This document shows, one piece after another, positions 60,833 to 64,000 of a DNA stretch of 64,000 bases. The notes under the pieces were generated by a model. It was given only the letters and a program-made list of their open reading frames with translations, was not told where the DNA came from and ran no database searches. This DNA is from an uncultured Clostridia bacterium (GTDB lineage: Bacteria; Bacillota; Clostridia; Oscillospirales; Butyricicoccaceae): contig CANSNO010000003.1 in NCBI GenBank assembly GCA_947648385.1, positions 1-64,000 on the forward strand, written 5' to 3'. The position numbers and the translations under genes were made by a program. Within the stretch, counting starts at the first letter, position 1. Each line of letters starts with the position of its first letter.

Positions 60833-60864
60833 AAGGCCCCGTCGGGAAATCCCGACGGGCCTTG
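60833..60864 (-). terminator. Terminator of the M20 hydrolase gene
   Basis: GGCCCGTCGGG/CCCGACGGGGCC stem with AAAT-type loop; the T run lies on the minus strand side. Weak on the plus strand. Confidence 0.8.
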
Positions 60865-60878
60865 AAATTTATATCCGA

Positions 60879-62309
60879 TTACTTTATGGCCTGGGGCTTG
60901 ACGCCCTTGGGTATGGGACACACATAGCCCGTGGGGGCCACCCTCTGGGCATGCTCGGCCTTGGCCTCCTCAAGAAGCTTGGGGTTCTTCATCAGGTCGA
61001 TGACGGTGGCCGCCATGACCTCGCCGGCGTAAAGCATACCCTTGTGGGCTATGCTGGACTTGCCCTGAGCCACTATCTGCCATGAGTGTCCCGGGGTGTC
61101 GGCGGCCAGAGTGGCGGCGTTTATCTGGGCGGTCGGGCAGACCCAGCTGACGTCGCCTACGTCGGTGGAGCCTCCCATGGCCTTGCCGGAGGGATAGTAG
61201 GGCATGATGAAGTTGTTTATGGGCTTGCCCTGATGCTCTCTGATAAAGGCCTGAACCTCGGCGCCGCCGTCCACGTTCTTTTCGGCCAGATCCTGTACGG
61301 CCGGGGCCGATTTTTTGTATTCGGCGGCCAGCTTTATCTCCTCGTCGGTGTAGGTGGGCAGGGGAACCTTGTTGAGGTTCTCATAAAGAGCCTTTTCAAG
61401 GGTCACGTTGTTTATGACATTGGAGCAGGCCTTGATGAACTCATATTCCATCTCGGTGTGGGTCATAAGGGCGGCGCCCTTGGCTATGTCGATGACCCAT
61501 TCGTAAATCTCTTGGGCCTGAGCGTTCTTGGGGGCGCGGCAGAGATAAAGCACCTCGGCCACGGGCTGGACGACGTTGGGGGAAAGGCCGCCCGTGTTGG
61601 TGATGGCGTAGTGGACTCTCGCCTCGGGGATTATATGCTCGCGCAGGAACTGCACGCCCACGTTGAGAAGCTCCACGGCGTCGAGGGCCGAGCGTCCGTT
61701 ATAGGGGTCGCCGGCGGCGTGGGCCGAAACGCCCTTGAACTTGAACTTTACCTGAATGTTGGCAAGAGAGCTGTTGTTGGATGCGGCGTTGACCGAGCCG
61801 GGATGCCATGTAATGGCGGCGTCAAGGCAGTCAAACACGCCCTCACGGGCCATAAAGGCCTTGCCCGAGCCGCCCTCCTCGCCGGGACAGCCGTAGTAGA
61901 TGACCGTGCCGCTCTCTCCGCTCTCTTCCAGATAGTTCTTGACGGCGATGGCGGCGGCGATAGAGCCTACGCCCAGCAGGTTGTGTCCGCAGCCGTGGCC
62001 GGGGCAGCCCTCATGATACCATTCCTTATGTGTCGCTCCGGCCACCTGACTCAGGCCGAACAGAGCATCGTATTCGCCCAGAAGGCCGATGACAGGCTTG
62101 CCGCTGCCGAATGTGCCGGAAAAGGCCGTCGGCACGTCGCCTATGCCCTTTTCCACCTTAAAGCCTTCCGATTCGAGAAGGGCGCACAGCTCTTCCATCG
62201 ACTTGTTCTCGACAAATGCCGTCTCGGCATATTCCCAGACGTTGTCGCTGGCGTGGGTCAGCTTTTCGGCTTTGGAGTTGATAATTTCAACGATTTTTTC
62301 AATGCTCAT
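60879..62309 (-). CDS. M20-family amidohydrolase (AbgB-like)
   Basis: A 476-residue zinc hydrolase of the M20D type resembling p-aminobenzoyl-glutamate hydrolase subunit B. The metal site includes GHGCGHNLLG and GCPGEEGGSGK plus a late His in STDVGDVSWVCPTAQ region; a dimerisation domain (~195-310) lies inside. An AbgA partner is not adjacent, so it may act alone on N-acyl amino acids or peptides. AAAGGATGG precedes the ATG; a TTTACG-17-TATACT promoter lies upstream on the minus strand. Confidence 0.9.
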   Translation of the reverse strand: MSIEKIVEIINSKAEKLTHASDNVWEYAETAFVENKSMEELCALLESEGFKVEKGIGDVPTAFSGTFGSGKPVIGLLGEYDALFGLSQVAGATHKEWYHEGCPGHGCGHNLLGVGSIAAAIAVKNYLEESGESGTVIYYGCPGEEGGSGKAFMAREGVFDCLDAAITWHPGSVNAASNNSSLANIQVKFKFKGVSAHAAGDPYNGRSALDAVELLNVGVQFLREHIIPEARVHYAITNTGGLSPNVVQPVAEVLYLCRAPKNAQAQEIYEWVIDIAKGAALMTHTEMEYEFIKACSNVINNVTLEKALYENLNKVPLPTYTDEEIKLAAEYKKSAPAVQDLAEKNVDGGAEVQAFIREHQGKPINNFIMPYYPSGKAMGGSTDVGDVSWVCPTAQINAATLAADTPGHSWQIVAQGKSSIAHKGMLYAGEVMAATVIDLMKNPKLLEEAKAEHAQRVAPTGYVCPIPKGVKPQAIK

Positions 62310-62404
62310 GCTCTAACCATCCTTTACAAATTTTTTCTTGTTTGCTTGTGCAAAAAGCACAAAACATTCACTGCTAAAAAAGGACTGCTGTCTAAATCAA
62401 CTAA

Positions 62405-62433
62405 AGTATATCATATTTTCGCGGCTTCGTAAA
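62405..62433 (-). promoter_or_regulatory. Promoter for the M20 hydrolase gene
   Basis: Minus-strand TTTACG (62433-62428), 17-base spacer, TATACT (62410-62405). Confidence 0.6.
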
Positions 62434-62473
62434 GGAAAATCGGCCCCCCTCACGGGTTTTTAATTTCTGCACG

Positions 62474-62512
62474 CAAAAATGCCCACGGAGCTTTACGTCA
62501 AGCTCCGTGGGC
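62474..62512 (-). terminator. Terminator of the tRNA-Pro gene
   Basis: Stem GCCCACGGAGCTT/AAGCTCCGTGGGC with a T run on the minus strand, directly after the tRNA. Confidence 0.88.
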
Positions 62513-62519
62513 AAACCGA

Positions 62520-62595
62520 TGGTCGGAATGGCGGGATTCGAACCCGCGGCCTCATGGTCCCGAACCATGCGCGCTACCAACTGCGCTACATCCCG
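62520..62595 (-). tRNA. tRNA-Pro, anticodon CGG
   Basis: On the minus strand the gene is 76 bases including an encoded CCA. The acceptor CGGGATG pairs with CATTCCG (one G-U), the D arm is GCGC/GCGC with AGTTGGTA, the anticodon arm CATGG-TTCGGGA-CCATG gives anticodon CGG (reads CCG, proline), and the T arm GCGGG-TTCGAAT-CCCGC is perfect. Promoter upstream: TTGACG (62641-62636), 17-base spacer, TATAAT (62618-62613) on the minus strand. Confidence 0.97.
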
Positions 62596-62612
62596 AAGTG
62601 TTTAGCTTTAAT

Positions 62613-62641
62613 ATTATACTGTAATTTTCCTCTTCCGTCAA
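62613..62641 (-). promoter_or_regulatory. Promoter for tRNA-Pro
   Basis: Minus-strand TTGACG, 17-base spacer, TATAAT, ending 18 bases before the tRNA. Confidence 0.75.
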
Positions 62642-62690
62642 GGCAAAAATCAAAACCGTTTCATTTTGTCCTTGTCCTAGGTCTCCCTGC

Positions 62691-62719
62691 TTGTCAGACG
62701 CCTTAAAATCGTATATAAT
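62691..62719 (+). promoter_or_regulatory. Promoter for ung
   Basis: TTGTCA (62691-62696), 17-base spacer, TATAAT (62714-62719). Confidence 0.7.
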
Positions 62720-62754
62720 AATTTCAGCAAGTCACAGACAGGGAGGCGCTTCAA

Positions 62755-63423
62755 ATGGTACATATAGGCAACAGCTGGGATGAAATACTTGCGGAGGATT
62801 TCGCGTCGGATTATTACGCCGCCATAAGGCGGTTTTTAAAGCGAGAGTACGCCGCGCATACAATATATCCCGATATGTACGACATTTTCAACGCCCTCAA
62901 GACGACCGACTATGACGAGGTCAATGTGGTCATCCTCGGGCAGGACCCTTACCACGGCCCGAATCAGGCCCACGGCTACGCTTTTTCGGTCAGGCCGGGA
63001 GTCCAGCCGCCTCCCTCCCTCGTCAATATTTTCAAGGAGATAAAAAGCGAGACGGGACGGGATATGCCCGACACGGGCTGCCTGCTTGGCTGGGCGGCAC
63101 AGGGGGTTCTGCTGCTCAACACGGCATTGACGGTGCAGGCCGGAAACCCCAATTCCCACAAGGACTGCGGCTGGAGCCTGCTGACCGACAGCATCATAAA
63201 AAAGCTCAACGACAGAGACCGCCCCATGGTGTTCATGCTCTGGGGGGCCAACGCCAAGGCAAAGGAGCGCCTTATAACAAATCCCGCCCATCTTGTGCTC
63301 AAGGCGGCCCATCCGTCGCCACTGTCGGCCCATAACGGCTTTTTCGGCTGCGGCCATTTTGTCAAAGCCAACGAGTTTTTGTCAAAGCAGGGAATAGAGA
63401 TAGACTGGAGCGACATCGGTTAA
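62755..63423 (+). CDS. ung: Uracil-DNA glycosylase, family 1
   Basis: Removes uracil from DNA, 222 residues. The catalytic water-activating motif is VVILGQDPYHGPNQAHGYAF and the minor-groove loop is HPSPLSAHNGFFGCGHF. Length and motifs are those of UNG. AGGGAGG upstream of ATG 62755. A single gene with its own promoter and terminator, divergent from tRNA-Pro and convergent with lgt. Confidence 0.97.
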   Translation: MVHIGNSWDEILAEDFASDYYAAIRRFLKREYAAHTIYPDMYDIFNALKTTDYDEVNVVILGQDPYHGPNQAHGYAFSVRPGVQPPPSLVNIFKEIKSETGRDMPDTGCLLGWAAQGVLLLNTALTVQAGNPNSHKDCGWSLLTDSIIKKLNDRDRPMVFMLWGANAKAKERLITNPAHLVLKAAHPSPLSAHNGFFGCGHFVKANEFLSKQGIEIDWSDIG

Positions 63424-63431
63424 AAGCTTAT

Positions 63432-63464
63432 AAAAAGCGTCCCTCAAAGGGGACGCTTCTTTTA
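63432..63464. terminator. Bidirectional terminator
   Basis: AAGCGTCCC/GGGACGCTT stem, 6-base loop, A and T tracts on either side, between ung and lgt. Confidence 0.85.
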
Positions 63465-64000
63465 TCCGCGCTTTTTGTATTTTTTTGTCTTTGTCAGATA
63501 GAGCCACAGGCCAAAACAGACGACAAAGCTCAAAGCCGCCACAAGCTGGGACACCCTTATCCCCGTGTTCATGATGTACAGGCTGTCGGTGCGAAGTCCC
63601 TCGATAAACATTCTCCCGAAGCCGTACAACGACATATAAAGCAGGAATATCTCCCCGTCAAACTTCCGCCTTTTCGAGTAGAGATGGAGGATAAGAAAGC
63701 CGACGGCGTTCCACAGAGACTCATAAAGAAAGGTCGGGTGGACGGGAGGGGCGCCGTTTATCGACATTCCCCAAATCAAATCGGTCACTCCGCCGAAGGC
63801 CTCGCAGTTGACAAAGTTGGCCCAGCGGCCTATGGACTGTGCAAGAATAAATCCCATGGCCGCCAAGTCCATGGTGGAGAGTATCGGCTTTTTTTTGACG
63901 CGGCAGACGACATAGCCCATCACAAAGGCGCCGATAAATCCGCCGTAAAAGCCAAGTCCGCCGCCGCGTATGTTGAATATTGCCGACAGATTGCCCGAAT
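63462..64000 (-). CDS. lgt: Prolipoprotein diacylglyceryl transferase, C-terminal part
   Basis: Transfers diacylglycerol to the lipobox cysteine of prelipoproteins. About 179 C-terminal residues are present and the rest runs off the window at base 64000. Seen: NIRGGGLGFYGGFIGA, the family signature GRWANFVNCEAFGG, VHPTFLYESLWN, and the final spans. It would lipidate, among others, the Ger(x)C subunit in this window. Confidence 0.95.
   Translation of the reverse strand, partial: SGNLSAIFNIRGGGLGFYGGFIGAFVMGYVVCRVKKKPILSTMDLAAMGFILAQSIGRWANFVNCEAFGGVTDLIWGMSINGAPPVHPTFLYESLWNAVGFLILHLYSKRRKFDGEIFLLYMSLYGFGRMFIEGLRTDSLYIMNTGIRVSQLVAALSFVVCFGLWLYLTKTKKYKKRG

Noticed and set aside
61086..62432. 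448-codon plus-strand frame
   Set aside because: Antisense shadow of the M20 hydrolase.

Overview
The window is a stretch of a Gram-positive, endospore-forming Clostridia-type chromosome (moderately GC-rich, GCC/GAC-rich codons, many TTG starts, AGGAGG-type ribosome sites). Evidence for the lineage is the walRK-yycHI-walJ-rlmH locus, a gerA-C-B germinant receptor operon, gpr-spoIIP, mrnC, NfnAB-type electron bifurcation and dprA-topA-trmFO order. The first ~287 bases are not bacterial: they carry a ruminant Bov-A/BovB-type SINE tail and other mammalian-looking repeat sequence, so the contig is a rumen or ruminant-gut metagenome assembly with a host chimera at its left end. The species cannot be named from sequence alone.

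Layout. 1-287 host DNA; ~288-415 a truncated bacterial membrane protein gene. 653-7543 translation and tRNA modification (gltX, glnS, cysteine desulfurase, thiI) and cinA. 7595-15169 the cell-wall two-component locus walR, walK, yycH, yycI, with murA embedded, then walJ and rlmH. 15185-19859 assorted envelope and metabolic genes. 19969-23476 spore germinant receptor. 23563-27844 typA and nfnAB. 27908-32034 (minus) mgtE with a long structured leader, a small membrane protein, spoIIP and gpr. 32173-32795 a Phd/Doc module whose toxin has an in-frame stop. 32924-35721 rpsT, trxA, mrnC, a phosphoesterase and an rRNA pseudouridine synthase. 35823-40935 a PucR-like regulator, ftsEX, a LytM hydrolase and a carboxy-terminal protease: a septal peptidoglycan-cleavage cluster. 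41020-47584 greA, lysS, a ZIP transporter, rarA and unknowns. 48244-58927 ktrBA, a TrmH methylase, dprA, topA, trmFO, plsX, acpP, rnc and a radical SAM gene. 58969-64000 small regulators, an ECF sigma factor, an M20 amidohydrolase, tRNA-Pro(CGG), ung and the end of lgt.

Almost all protein genes are core genes. The unusual content is in the intergenic DNA. A dispersed repeat with up to four hairpins occurs three times (12386-12499, 33234-33318, 46137-46252 inverted); its stems vary in a compensatory way between copies, and in one copy a hairpin covers the ribosome binding site of rarA. A tiled array of six short perfect hairpins lies behind a strong promoter upstream of the ZIP transporter (44911-45064). 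A 301-base hairpin-rich insert splits walR from walK, and a ~285-base structured leader precedes mgtE. A Ger(x)C lipoprotein gene has no ATG, GTG or TTG start in the expected place. No CRISPR array, prophage, insertion sequence or rRNA gene was seen.
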